Positions 43,502-54,848 are shown, counted from the first letter of the stretch. The stretch is DNA of 64,000 nucleotides from Hybos culiciformis (GCA_964007475.1 OZ023273.1:75234024-75298023), one strand, 5' to 3'. Numbers and translations are program-made. Notes: a model not told the origin generated them from the sequence alone.

Positions 43502-43567
43502 TGGACAATATGGCTTAGTGGCTAGAACATCAGACTGTAAGTACGAAGGTGCCTGGTTCGAATCCCA
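43502..43567 (+). repeat. tRNA-like module T1
   Basis: ATGGCTTAGTGGCTAGAACA (A box) and GGTTCGAATCCC (B box) are spaced as in a tRNA gene. The 5' flank is CCCAAAATCATATGG, shared by the whole family. The anticodon 3' strand and the acceptor do not pair, so it is not a working tRNA. It belongs to a family of eleven modules in this region. Confidence 0.75.
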
Positions 43568-43589
43568 ATGAAAAGATTTTTGTTAAAAT

Positions 43590-44849
43590 ATTCTAAATTT
43601 TTTTTCATAATAATTAGTTTTTTTGAATGTTTTTATCAGCCACTAATTTATAATTTTTTTTTTAATTTTCTATATACATATTCTATATACATATTCTATA
43701 TACACATTCTATATACATATTCTATTTTTGAAACAAAACACAGAGCTAAGTAAAATTGTAGCAAATTTGGTGGCAAAGGTTATTTTTTGGTTCAAAAAAA
43801 TTTGCAAATTAGGCGCTCTTTGATTTTTTATTATAAATTATATAAATGGAAAAAACTTTTAATTAATAAATAGTGTTTTATAATTTTATAATACATATTA
43901 TAAAAATAAAATGTAGCTAAAAACTTATTTGCGAACTTAGTTGAAAACTGTAAAATTTCATATATAAATTAACGCAATTGAATATTGCTATAAAATGGAT
44001 GTAAAAAATATAGGAAACTTTGACAGATACATAAATTTAAGTAACGAGTATTTCATTTTAAAAATTTATTTAATTTTTATTGAATGAACTATTTTTGAAT
44101 ATTGTGGGCAGCTAGGAAGTGCAAAACCGGAACTAAAAATTGATACCGGTATTTCGGTAATTAAAAATTTCAATACCGCAATCCCGGTATTCAATATCGA
44201 AACCAAAATCTATTAAGAAAAAAGTTTTAAATAAAATTTTAATAAAGTAATTCATTCTACTATTATTTTAATTTTTTTAAATTTCTCTCAAATTTTTTTT
44301 AACTCATTAAAAAATTATATTTTGTTTTTTTTTTAATATGTTATCAAAATATACGTAATTTTTGTTTCCTCATAACTAAGAAATGGATACCGAAATTGTG
44401 CGGTATTAAAGCTTTAATACCGGTACTGAATACCAGAAGATATACTAGCAGGATCCCGGTTTTCGAGATCCCGGGATCCCGGTATTGCACTCCCTATGGG
44501 CAGCGTTCTGCAATATTCACAGCTTTTTCTTATTTTCACAATAGAATTAACATAATCTTGTGATCATTCATAAAAAATGTAGACACCGGATAAAATATCA
44601 CTAAAGTCCCAACTAATTTTCAAACATGTTTTACCACTTACTATGACAAGACAGTTATATGTATATATGTATTTAAACAAGCATTTGTTAATCCTGTTGT
44701 AGTTAATAAGATAAAAAAAGTACGAAAAAAAAGTACGAATTTCCCGGGAGAAAAATAAGTAAGAAAAGTGATCACATTTCATTTCATGTTTCTTGTTTTT
44801 GTTTTATTTTTTTTACAGAGATCATGTAACCACTCAAGTTATAAACATT
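43590..44849 (+). repeat. Composite repeat, X block copy 1
   Basis: Non-coding block from the TTTTTATCAGCCACTAATTT landmark to AAGTTATAAACATTAT. It recurs at 46360-47213 (+), 55305-56155 (inverted) and in part at 57065-57196. This copy is enlarged by a hAT MITE at 44113-44496. Short frames in it, such as the one at 44564-44782 on the minus strand, recur only because the repeat does. Confidence 0.85.
44113..44496. mobile_element. hAT MITE with CCGG-rich ends, empty site known
   Basis: The 384 bp insert has ends TAGGAAGTGCAAAACCGG and, outward-in from the right, TAGGGAGTGCAATACCGG. It has exact 8 bp duplications TGGGCAGC (44105-44112 and 44497-44504). The X copy near 46850 has the uninterrupted TGTGGGCAGCGTTCTGC, an empty site that proves the insertion. 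The interior repeats GATCCCGG and ATACCGGTA. Confidence 0.96.
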
Positions 44850-45190
44850 ATATCCTATAAAACAAATTTATAATATTGGACGCACTAAACTCGTTACAAA
44901 AAATTTTATTAAAGCCTTGAGAAACAACATAGGTATATTTTTGCATTGATAGTATAGATATCGATCAAGTAATTTATTATTATAGGTTTTCCCGGCTCAA
45001 AATATGCAAAAAAAAAAAAATTCAAAATAGGTAGCTCTGGTGAAATAAAGATTACCAGACCAAAAATTTTGGGTAGGAATTCATAATTATCGTACACTTT
45101 TTTAGTTTCAAATATATGTATATATAGGGCCCAATATTACAAGCAAAAAAATTACATATTCTACCAATAAAAAAATTATGTTCAAAAAAA
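44850..45190 (+). repeat. Composite repeat, Y block copy 1
   Basis: It runs from ATCCTATAAAACAAATTTAT to the ACCAATAAAAAAATTATG end. Its core (44994-45081), read reversed, is one monomer of the 108 bp MULE array: CCTACCCAAAATTTTTGG, GTAATCTTTATTTCACC and AGCTACCTATTTTG. Other Y copies are at 48573-48893 (+), 50138-50455 (-), 54975-55305 (-) and 57197-57545 (+). Confidence 0.88.
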
Positions 45191-45240
45191 TTAAAAATTA
45201 TTATGTTCAAAAAAATTAAAAAAAAAAAATGTATTCATTG

Positions 45241-45307
45241 GGGAGAATCGAACCTGACACCTTCACTCTTATAGTCCGATGTTCTAGCCACCAAGCCATA
45301 TAGCCCA
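45241..45307 (-). repeat. tRNA-like module T2
   Basis: On the minus strand: GGGCTATATGGCTTGGTGG, TAGAACATCGGACTATAAG, GTCAGGTTCGATTCTCC. The A and B boxes are good; the cloverleaf is not closed. Copies are at 48962 (-) and 54849 (+). Confidence 0.75.
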
Positions 45308-45590
45308 TATGATTTTGGATTTCTAAAATATAATAAAAAAATTCTAATAACCCTTCATTTTTTTTTTTTTTATTTATTTGGAACAAGAAAAACTATTAAT
45401 TTTCTCCATCTGTCAGTACCAATAATTTTTAGCGACGGGGGGAGGGGAGTAAGGGGACCCCCGCCCGCCCTCGTCTTTTAGGTCATACCAGTACCCACTA
45501 ACAAAAAAACAATTTTTGTCTTATTACTTGTAGAAATCATTTTATTATGTAAAAAAAATTTCAAATATTAAAAAAAAAACAAATCATAAT

Positions 45591-45651
45591 TGGGTTCGAA
45601 CCTGGCACCTTCAGACTTATTAGTCTGGTGTTCTATCCACTAAGCCATATA
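45591..45651 (-). repeat. tRNA-like module T3
   Basis: On the minus strand: ATATGGCTTAGTGGATAGAA, CACCAGACTAATAAGTCTGA, GGTGCCAGGTTCGAACCC. This is the best preserved of the family; CAGAC/GTCTG still pairs in the anticodon arm. D-arm and variable region resemble tRNA-Arg. Copies are at 49303 (-) and 56838 (+), with a broken one at 54571. Confidence 0.78.
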
Positions 45652-45903
45652 ATTTTTGCTTTCTAAAATCATATAAAGAGTTTATTCTTCTAAATAATAT
45701 AAAAATTCAAGTTCTTTAAGGTTCATGAATACGGTTAGTTCTTTAAGGTTCATGAATACGGTTAGTGGAATGAAATAAACGGGTTCATGCATACGATTAG
45801 CGGAAGGAAATAAGAGAGAAATTTTTAAAATAAATTCCGGGGATTTTAATTATTAAAGAAGACAAGTGCTCTTTTATGTTATTTTAGAAAGCTGAAATCA
45901 TAA
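45652..45903 (+). repeat. Z block spacer with doubled GGTTCATGAATACGGTTAG
   Basis: Between T3 and T4 the phrase GTTCTTTAAGGTTCATGAAT is present twice in tandem, and a diverged third copy GGTTCATGCATACGATTAG follows. The same layout occurs at 49420-49520 and, inverted, at 56695-56780. Confidence 0.8.
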
Positions 45904-45975
45904 GGGCAATATGGCTGAGTGGATAGAATATCGGATTACAATTCTGAAGGTGCCAAGTTCGATCCCCCGATACTG
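45904..45975 (+). repeat. tRNA-like module T4
   Basis: GGGCAATATGGCTGAGTGG, ATAGAATATCGGATTACAAT, GTGCCAAGTTCGATCCCC. The anticodon stem TCGGA/TCTGA still pairs with a 7-base loop. It is oriented opposite to T2 and T3 of the same unit. Copies are at 49618 (+) and 56518 (-). Confidence 0.76.
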
Positions 45976-46234
45976 AGTTATGAAATTTTTTTTTTTTTAA
46001 TTTTTTTAACATAATAATGTAGTTAAGCCAAACCAAAGAGGGAGAAATAATAAATTGGTCAATTAATTTTTGCAGATTGATCTAATTAATTTCCGTAAAG
46101 CGTCATAATTTTTAAAGTTAAAATTTTTCTCTTAATTTAAGTATCTGTACTTCGTTTTGGTAAAAAAAAAAAAAACACACGAAGCAGTCATAGAACTGCC
46201 TACAGAAGTTTATACTTAAGATTTAAACTATGAA

Positions 46235-46338
46235 ATAACAGTGGCTACAAATAATGGACTGCTTTTGGACTGATGGACTGATTTTTATTTTAATTTACAT
46301 TTTGTACTGAGCAGCCCATCATTTGTAGCCACTGTTAT
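46235..46338. mobile_element. 104-bp W element, copy 1
   Basis: TIRs ATAACAGTGGCTACAAAT close a 104 bp unit; pairing continues outward into AACTATGA. Copies of exactly 104 bp are at 49970-50073 and 56171-56274, and relative to the flanks the inner part is inverted in some. It lies at the turning points of the larger inverted repeats. Confidence 0.85.
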
Positions 46339-46359
46339 TCATAGTTTTTAAATTTTTTT

Positions 46360-47213
46360 TCATAATAATTAGTTTTTTTGAGATATTTAAACAAACCAAA
46401 ATGTTTTTATCAGCCACTAATTTATAATTTTTATACATATTCTATTTTTGAAGCAAAAGACAGACCTAAGTAAAATTGTAGCAAATTTGGTTCAAAAAAA
46501 TTTGCAAATTAGGCGCTCTTTGATTTTTTATTTTAATTTATAGGTATAAATGGAAAAAACTTTTAATTAATAAATAGTGTTTTATAATTTTATAATACAT
46601 ATTATAAAATTAAAATGTAGCTAAAAACTTATTTGAGAACTTAGTTGAAAACTGTTTAATTTCATATATGAATTAATGCAATTGAATATTGCTATAAAAT
46701 GGATGTAAAAAATATTGGAAACGTTGACAGATGCATAAATTTAAGTATCCAAATGCTATTTCTTTTTAAAAATTTAATTGTGAAAAAAAAACTATCCTAT
46801 TCAGAAATCAGTTTTTTAATAGCGAGTTGAATGAACTATTTTTCAATATTGTGGGCAGCGTTCTGCAATATTCACAGCTTTTTCGTGCAATCTTATTTTC
46901 ACAATAGAATTAACATAATCTTGTGATCATTCATAAAAAATTTAGACACCGGATAATAGGTATATCACTAAAGTCCCAACTAATTTTCAAACATGTTTTA
47001 CCACTTACTATGACAAGACAGTTATATGTATATATGTATTTAAACAAGCATTTGTTAATCCTGTTGTAGTTAATAAGATAATAAACGCTAAAAAAAGTAC
47101 GAATTTCCCGGGAGAAAAATAAGTAAGAAAAGTGATCACATTTCATTCCATGTTTCATGTTTTTGTTTTATTTTTTTTACAGAGATCATGTAACCACTAA
47201 AGTTATAAACATT
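46360..47213 (+). repeat. Composite repeat, X block copy 2
   Basis: Second direct copy of X without the hAT MITE. It ends at AAAGTTATAAACATTAT and is followed by a CTTAAT hexamer run instead of Y. Order here is X-Y-Z-W-X, so the unit XYZW is either tandem or X is a long direct terminal repeat. Confidence 0.85.
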
Positions 47214-47734
47214 ATCTTAATCTGAATCTTAATCTTAATCTTAATCTTAATCTTAATTCTTAATATATATAAAGGCAAAACGATTTCTCCGAAGCTTAAA
47301 AAAAATTCCAATAGGTGTCGCTATATTTATGATAAATATAAAGGCAAAACGATTTCTCCGAAGCCTCATACAAAACAATAACAAATCTTCAACACATGGC
47401 TCCTGGTGGTAATCGCAACAAATATTTTTACATTTTTAATTTTTATATTTAATGTGAATTCCAATATGTGTCGCTATATTTATGATAATGTCCATAAAAA
47501 CCATAGACACCATCCAGCCTTTTTGGTGGATCATTTCAAAACTTTTACTTAACAAAAAAATTAAAAATTTTGAATGTGTTCTTATTGTATGTATTTCGTT
47601 ATTGTAATCTATTTTGCTATTGCAGTTTGTTATTGTAATTTATTCTACATACTTATTTTTACGAAATACGTGGTATATTTTATTCATAACAAAAAACTTT
47701 CGAGAGAAGCACTATCTATTGAGCTTATTTAAGA
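47213..47734 (+). repeat. CTTAAT run and doubled Helitron-like motifs
   Basis: CTTAAT-type hexamers run to about 47263. Then AAAGGCAAAACGATTTCTCC occurs twice (near 47271 and 47339), and GTGTCGCTATATTTATGATA twice (near 47316 and 47468). A start TATATATAAAGG is seen at some Helitron 5' ends, but no 3' hairpin with CTAG was found. Class uncertain. Confidence 0.5.
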
Positions 47735-47737
47735 CAT

Positions 47738-47959
47738 TTGGTCAAGTTAAAAATTAAAAAAGTGCAAAATTGTTTTACCACGACGCGATATACACCACGG
47801 GGGGAAATTTGCAAAAATTACAAAAAAACATATTTTTTGTTGAGTTTTCATAACAAATTTGATTTTCGGGTTCAAGAAAGTGAACATCTGTATCCCATTG
47901 AATTCTTGAATACATTCAAAGCCAGTGGTCAGGTCGGGGGTTGTTTTAGGCTATTTTAA
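47738..47959 (+). pseudogene. Helitron/PIF1-helicase-like fragment, copy 1
   Basis: The frame contains ESEHLYPIEFLNTFKASGQV, which resembles the YP-EFLNSL-PSG block near the C-terminal end of Helitron PIF1-type helicases. The usual following block (HxLxLKxGxPxMLLRN) is absent. The same peptide is encoded in reverse at 51069-51290. Confidence 0.45.
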
Positions 47960-48961
47960 AATTTGATTGGCCTCCTACCCAGCGACCTCCCCTGGGGGAG
48001 GACTTCAAAAGTTCGTCCGTTGTCATTCAAATTTTGTGCATAAAACGAGGAAATGATTAAACACAAAAATTTCGTAACAAAAAATTTATGGGCTTCCTAC
48101 CCAGCGACCTTCCCTGGGGGAGGGCTTCAAAAGTTCGTCTGATTTCGTTCAAATTTGGTACATAAAAAGAGAAAATGATTATACACAAAAATTGCGTCAC
48201 AAAAAATTGGGACCCCTCTTTTTAGCTCAGCAGCTCAATAACCCACTCTGCAATGGCTCAGAACAAAATCGAAAATACAATGAAAATCTCGCATACATGA
48301 AGTTTCATTTCTTCCGTGTGTCCTATTCACACATGTGTTTTAGAAGATCATGAATTTTCTCATGGACAGTAGCGTTATCAAGGGTTTTGGATAAGAGAAT
48401 TTTAAAAATATTCACGAAAACAACTAATAACCATTTTATGGCCAAAAAGATTGTGTTTCATGAAATATTTCAAAATTAATTATTGGAACAAGATGATCAG
48501 TGTTTGTTTGTATTTCATTAAGTATTAAATAAATGTTAAATCAATTATAATTTACTATTCTACGGGCTGACTAGTATCCTATAAAACAAATTTATAATAT
48601 TGGACGCACTAAACTCGTTACAAATAATTTTATTAAAGCCTTGAGAAACAACATAGGTATATTTTGGCATTGATAGTATAGATATCGATCAAGTAATTTA
48701 TCATTATAGGTTTTCCCGGCTCAAAATATGCAAAAAAAAAATTTTTCAAAATAGGTAGCTCTGGTGAAATAAAGATTACCAGACCAAAAATTTTGGGTAG
48801 GAATTCATAATTATTGTACACTTTTTTAATTTCAAATATATGTATATATAGGGCCCAATATTACAAGCAAAAAAATTACATATTCAACCAATAAAAAAAT
48901 TATGTTCAAAAAAATTAAAAATTATTATGTTCAAAAAAAATTTAAAAAAAATGTATTCATT

Positions 48962-49028
48962 GGGGGGAATCGAACCTGACACCTTCACTCTTATAGTCCG
49001 ATGTTCTAGCCACCAAACCATATAGCCC
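48962..49028 (-). repeat. tRNA-like module T5 (T2 type)
   Basis: A copy of T2 with a few differences (CCAAACCATATAGCCC in place of CCAAGCCATATAGCCC). A and B boxes are retained. Confidence 0.75.
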
Positions 49029-49302
49029 ATATGATTTTGGATTTCTAAAATATAATAAAAAAATTCTAATAAACCATTAATTTTTTTTTTTTTTTATTTA
49101 TTTGGAACAAGAAAAACTATTAATTTTCTCCATCTGTCAGTACCAATAATTTTTAGGGACGGGGGGGGGAGTAAGGGGACCCCCGCTCGCCCTCGTCTTT
49201 TAGGTCATACCAGTACCCACTAACAAAAAAACAATTTTTGTCTTATTACTTGTAGAAATCATTTTATTATGTAAAAAAAATTTCAAATATTAAAAAAAAA
49301 TA

Positions 49303-49364
49303 ATTGGGTTCGAACCTGGCACCTTCAGACTTATTAGTCTGGTGTTCTATCCACTAAGCCATAT
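49303..49364 (-). repeat. tRNA-like module T6 (T3 type)
   Basis: A copy of T3 with identical core; the 5' flank ATAATTTTTGCTTTCTAAAA is also shared. The A-tract after the B box is shorter than in T3. Confidence 0.76.
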
Positions 49365-49617
49365 AATTTTTGCTTTCTAAAATTATATAAAGAGTTTATT
49401 CTTCTAAATAATATAAAAATGCAAGTTCTTTAAGGTTCATGAATACGGTTAGTTCTTTAAGGTTCATGAATACGGTTAGTGGAATGAAATAAACGGGTTC
49501 ATGAATACGATTAGTGGAAGGAAATGAGAGAGAAATTTTTAAAATAAATTCCGGGGATTTTAATTATTAAAGAAGACAAGTGCTCTTTTATGTTATTTTA
49601 GAAAGCTGAAATCATAA

Positions 49618-49690
49618 GGGCAATATGGCTGAGTGGATAGAATATCGGATTACAATTCTGAAGGTGCCAAGTTCGATCCCCTGATACTGA
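49618..49690 (+). repeat. tRNA-like module T7 (T4 type)
   Basis: A copy of T4 with CCCCTGATACTG where T4 has CCCCCGATACTG. A and B boxes are intact. Confidence 0.75.
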
Positions 49691-49969
49691 GAATTTTATG
49701 AAGTTTTTTTTTTTTTTTAATTTTTTTAACATAATGTAGTTACGCCAAATACAAAATACCAAAGAGGGAGAGATAATAAATTGGTCAATTAATTTGTGCA
49801 GACTGATCTAATTAATTTCCGTAAAGCGTCATAATTTTTAAAGTTAAAATTTTTCTCTTAATTTAAGTATCTGTACTTCGATTTGGTAAAAAAAAACACA
49901 CGAAGCAGTCATAGAACTGCCTACAGAAGTTTATACTTAAAGATTTAAAAACTATGAAAAAAACTATGA

Positions 49970-50073
49970 ATAACAGTGGCTACAAATGATGGGCTGCTCA
50001 GTACAAAATGTAAATTAAAATAAAAATCAGTCCATCAGTCCAAAAGCAGTCCATTATTTGTAGCCACTGTTAT
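49970..50073. mobile_element. 104-bp W element, copy 2, at the palindrome centre
   Basis: It is inverted relative to copy 1. Sequence on both sides (TTTAAATCTTAAGTATAAAC and its reverse) folds back, so the element marks the centre of an about 180 bp inner palindrome. Confidence 0.85.
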
Positions 50074-51068
50074 TTCATAGTTTAAATCTTAAGTATAAAC
50101 TTCTGTAGGCAGTTCTATGACTGCTTCGTGTTTTTTTATTGGTAGAATATGTAATTTTTTTGCTTGTAATATTGGGCCCTATATATACATATATTTGAAA
50201 TTAAAAAAATGTACGATAATTATGAATTCCTACCCAAAATTTTTGGTCTGGTAATCTTTATTTCACCAGAGCTACCTATTTTGAAAAATTTTTTTTTGCA
50301 TATTTTGAGCCGGGAAAACCTATAATGATAAATTACTTGATCGATATCTATACTATCAATGCCAAAATATACCTATGTTGTTTCTCAAGGCTTTAATAAA
50401 ATTATTTGTAACGAGTTTAGTGCGTCCAATATTATAAATTTGTTTTATAGGATACTAGTCAGCCCGTAGAATAGTAAATTATAATTGATTTAACATTTAT
50501 TTAATACTTAATGAAATACAAACAAACACTGATCATATTGTTCCAATAATTAATTTTGAAATATTTCATGAAACACAATCTTTTTGGCCATAAAATGGTT
50601 ATTAGTTTTTTTCGTGAATATTTTATAATTCTCTTATCCAAAACCCTTGATAACGCTACTGTCCATGAGAAAATTCATGATCTTCTAAAAAACATGTGTG
50701 AATAGGACACACGGAAGAAATGAAACTTCATGTATGCGAGATTTTCACTGTATTTTCGATTTTGTTCTGAGCCATTGCAGAGTGGGTTATTGAGCTGCTG
50801 AGCTAAAAAGAGGGGTCCCAATTTTTTGTGACGCAATTTTTGTGTATAATCATTTTCTCTTTTTATGTACCAAATTTGAACGAAATCAGACGAACTTTTG
50901 AAGCCCTCCCCCAGGGAAGGTCGCTGGGTAGGAAGCCCATAAATTTTTTGTTACGAAATTTTTGTGTTTAATCATTTCCTCGTTTTATGCACAAAATTTG
51001 AATGACAACGGACGAACTTTTGAAGTCCTCCCCCAGGGGAGGTCGCTGGGTAGGAGGCCAATCAAATT

Positions 51069-51290
51069 TTAAAATAGCCTAAAACAACCCCCGACCTGAC
51101 CACTGGCTTTGAATGTATTCAAGAATTCAATGGGATACAGATGTTCACTTTCTTGAACTCGAAAATCAAATTTGTTATGAAAACTCAACAAAAAATATGT
51201 TTTTTTGTAATTTTTGCAAATTTCCCCCCGTGGTGTATATCGCGTCGTGGTAAAACAATTTTGCACTTTTTTAATTTTTAACTTGACCAA
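51069..51290 (-). pseudogene. Helitron/PIF1-helicase-like fragment, copy 2
   Basis: Inverted copy of 47738-47959 encoding the same 73 residues. Identity at protein level over the whole frame shows how little the two arms have diverged. Confidence 0.45.
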
Positions 51291-52751
51291 ATGAAATAAT
51301 CATGTTTAAATTGTTTAAAACTTAGCAGTGTGCTTTAATCGACTTGTTTATAATTGTATGATTTCATCCGGGAGCTTGTTTGATTTGTTTGAAAGTTTCA
51401 AAAAGCTTTTGCCTTATGAATAGGAATTAATTTAGCTTTGAATATTCTACTTATAAACAGTAATGCTATTTATAAACAGTTCTGGTGTTTATAAGTAATT
51501 TTAATATTATTATGAATTCTATGGCACATCTTTGTGAAAGCGAACGTCTTTAATTAGAATACTCTAGTCTCTAGTTCTTAAGCTTTTTATATCATTATTA
51601 AAAATTTAACATTAGACATAAAATATTTTTATTAAAAACGAACTATATTATATTTACTATTAATATTATTTTTTTATTAAAATTTAAAAAATATCTTTCG
51701 AAAATTTAATGAAAAAATATATGGGGTCAAATTGGTTTTCAGTACACAAAGTGAAGGTGAATTAGGCAAAAAAAACGCAATTTTAGTTTATTTTATGAAA
51801 TCTATTTCAAATTTTTTTTATTCTTGAAGATCCTGATTGGATCGCAGAACTATTAAATTATTTACTGCTTCTGCATGTAATCTTGTTCTTTTTTCAGAAA
51901 CAATATTGCCAGCCAGGGAGAAACATCTCTCGCTTGAAGCTGATGAAGCCGGGATGCAGTTAAATAATAGATGAGCTTTATATAAGTACTTAAACTTGTC
52001 TTTTTTATTTTTCCACCAATCCAAAATATCAATATTACTTTCAACTTTTTCACTTATATATTCTCGAATCTCATCGTCAAGGCTTTTTTGTGTTATAGAA
52101 CCTTTCCTATTGACTGAAAAATCCGAAAAAATGACTTCGACTCCAATTTCTTGACTAGAATGTTCAAGTTCCAAAATATTTTCTTCCGGAATTTTATTCT
52201 TAATAAAGTCGTATATTTCTTCGGAGAAAATGTTCATTTGCCGACACTTTGGATACAAAAAAGTTGCTGTTTTGGATATATACTAATATAATTATTGTAA
52301 ATTTCATTCAAATTACGCAAAATATTTTCCTTTAATAATTTAATATCTTCACTGTCATTCGATGTTATAGTGCATTTTTTAATCAAAGATTTAATGAGAG
52401 GGATTACTAGGTATAATGTTGGTTCTTTGGTTTTTTGCAAGGCCAAAGAAGCTTCTTTATAATGAGCCAAAAAATCTGTTATTTCTGATAAAAAATGAAT
52501 ATTAGTATTTTTCAAACGAATTGTTTCATGCTTTTCGGTTAAAATTTCTTCGATTTGTGGAAAATTTTCTTTAATTGATTGACACATTTGAAAAGTAGAA
52601 TTCCATCTCACAGCACAAGCAGATTTAAGAGATGTTTTCAGATTAGATAAAATTCCATTAGATTTTTTAGAAAATTTAACAAGTTTCTTGCAGCTCTCTA
52701 TAAAAATTTTCACTGACTCGAATTTTTCGAAAGAATTTTGTAGGATGTTAT

Positions 52752-53226
52752 ATGTGCGAGAAGTAAGCAATAAATTCACTTAAATTGCCAGCAATAAATT
52801 TGCTTAAATACATCAGCGCCACCATCACTTAAATTTAGAAATATAATAGAGGATAAAATGTTAGGAAAAAAATGGTAACAAATTTTAACCACTAACAAAG
52901 AAATTTTAATGGGGGATGGAAATAAGGCCGCGATGATTTTTGTTGCGGTCTTCTTTCATTTTGAAAAATGAAATTAGACCGCAAAAAAAGTCCTCACGGC
53001 CTTATTTCATTTTGAAAAATGAAATAAGACCGCAACAAAAATCCTCGCACCCTTATTACCATCCCCCATTAAAATTGCTTTGTTATTGGTTAAAATTGTT
53101 CACTATTTTTTTCCTAGCATTTTATCCTCTATTATATTTCTAAATTTAAGCGATGGTGGCGCTGATGTATCTAAGCAAATTTATTGCTGGCAATTTAAGT
53201 GAATTTATTGCTTACTTCTCGCACGT
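52752..53226. mobile_element. Palindromic MITE inside hAT gene 2 (9-bp TSD)
   Basis: The 475 bp insert has TIRs A-T/C-GTGCGAGAAGTAAGCAA and exact 9 bp duplications GGATGTTAT (52743-52751 and 53227-53235). Arms of about 155 bp are complementary (landmarks TGCCAGCAATAAATTTGCTT, GCGCCACCATC). The centre holds another MITE. The 9 bp duplication is the same class as that of the MITE in Gypsy 1. Confidence 0.95.
52910..53068. mobile_element. TTAA-type MITE nested at the palindrome centre
   Basis: The 159 bp insert has ends TGGGGGATGGAAATAAGG and CCTTATTACCATCCCCCA, flanked by TTAA (52906-52909 and 53069-53072). TTAA duplications are used by piggyBac and Kolobok elements. Inside, ATTTTGAAAAATGAAATAAG and GACCGCAA motifs repeat. 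It shares these with the element at 24.2-24.4 kb. Confidence 0.88.
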
Positions 53227-54848
53227 GGATGTTATTCAGAATGTGATCAAAACAACTCAATCTTGTTTGGTTCTCTAATGCTTTTATTATATTAGAACCA
53301 CGATCAGTAACAAAAATTATGTTGGTTAAGTCCATGATTTCGTATTTCAGAAAAATATCATTGATTTTTTTAAATATCTGGTCATGAGTATGTCTGCCTT
53401 CAAAGTTTTTTACAGCTAATGTTCTTTCATATAATTTATCGTCGAAAATATAATGTACAGTTAAGGCAAGATAAGATTTCTTTGTGTAATCCTCCGTCCA
53501 TAAGTCAGTTGTTGCAGACAAGCAATCTACTTTACTTAATTCATTAGTTATAAGTGGTGTTAAAGTTTCGAAACTGATTCTAATATTATTACTAATTGTT
53601 TTTGCTGAAGGTATCATATATTCTAAATCAACATGTTCTCCATACTTTGACCCAATTCTCACAGTTTCTTGAATTAAACTAAGAAAACCATTGCCTTCTA
53701 CAACGGAATAAGGTCGCATATCGGTGACGCAAAAATTCAGACATTTTTGGGTTAGAAACTGTAAAAGAGAAGACTTTATTTTATAGATTTTGAATAAACT
53801 ATGCTTTTAAATTATAATTTTTTAAGAATAAAAACGATTTATCGACGTTACTGTATTTTAGAGAATCTGAAATTAGTCGACAAAGCCACAAATCTGTAAA
53901 AAATTTAGGGAAACCCATTCAGGGATAATATGTCGAATACCATGTCCATATGTTTAATAATTTATTTATATTAGGGTTTAAAAAGAAGAATTAATCGCTC
54001 AACTTACCTTTTTATCTTCAGAATCAATTTTAATTTTATTTTCTGGACCAGGTTTCATTTTTTTTACACAGGCGTGCCGAACTAAATTGGATGTTACATT
54101 TTTATATAATGTTACATACTAACACTCATTGCACGCGATTATATTGTTTAAAAGATTTCCATTTTCGTTCCTCTTTAAATTTTTCCCACACTTCGCACCT
54201 AGACTTTCTTTTGTCGCTAAATGTGTAAAAAATTTTTTTTAAATTCTCACATATAATTGAAAAATTGGCCTTAGAACATTCCATTTTGAAAGTTTTATTG
54301 AAATGATTGTAAGCGGTTATGTATGTTTATAAACACAACCACTGCTTATAAATTTAGCAAAAGCTTACAATAATACGAAAAGTTTAAAAGCTTTTTCATT
54401 GCAACTATTTTGTTTGTTTTGTGTGAATTAATTTATCAGCTTACGAGCTAATGAATTGTAACGTTTAAACATATCAAGCTTTCACACTTCGTTTGATTTG
54501 AATTGTTTAGTTTAAAAGTATGTGTTGCTTGAATCGGTTTGATCGGTTTTTTACTGATTATTTCGTTCTCTGGTTCGAACCCAATTATGATTTGTTTTTT
54601 TTTTAATATTTGAAATTTTTTTTACATAATAAAATGATTTCTACAAGTAATAAGACAAAAATTGTTTTTTTGTTAGTGGGTACTGGTATGACCTAAAAGA
54701 CGAGGGCGAGCGGTCGTCCCTAAAAATTATTGGTACTGACAGATGGAGAAAATTAATAGTTTTTCTTGTTCCACATAAATAAAAAAAAAAAAAAAATGAA
54801 TGGTTTATTAGAATTTTTTTATTATATTTTAGAAATCCAAAATCATAT

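Larger units (their letters stand above)
47735..51293. mobile_element. 3.56-kb element with 1.16-kb terminal inverted repeats
   Basis: CATTTGGTCAAGTTAAAAAT starts the left arm (47735-48893) and its reverse ends the right arm (50138-51293). Each arm holds the U block (with a helicase-like fragment and a doubled about 132 bp unit with CTACCCAGCGACC and GGGGGAGG) plus the Y block. The centre is Z with three tRNA-like modules and a W element. Arms are nearly identical, so the inversion is young or was homogenised. No clear target duplication was seen. A misassembly must be considered. Confidence 0.8.
51818..54284 (-). pseudogene. hAT transposase gene 2 (BED finger, two exons), decayed and interrupted
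   Basis: Exon 1 starts at ATG 54284 (MECSKANFSIICENLKKIFY). With two frameshifts it encodes a BED-like finger: IACNEC, then TSNLVRHACVKKMK. It ends at a good donor AAG/GTAAGT (54008). Exon 2 starts at 53758 after TTTTACAG. It holds TTDLWTEDYTKKSYLALTVH, FVTDRGSNI, RLSCFDHILNN, then a 475 bp MITE, CAVRWNSTFQM, a frameshift near 52250, and the hATC domain (IPASSASSERCFSLAGNIVS, RTRLHAEAVNNLIVL) with stop at 51818. Without the MITE the reading frame HILNNI-LQNSFEKF is restored at the duplicated target. It sits within the composite repeat and breaks a T3-type module at 54571. Confidence 0.9.

Noticed and set aside
47735..51293. Treating the nearly identical inverted arms as certain biology
   Set aside because: Such a structure next to other inverted copies can be a scaffolding artefact; kept as a feature but with a stated caution.
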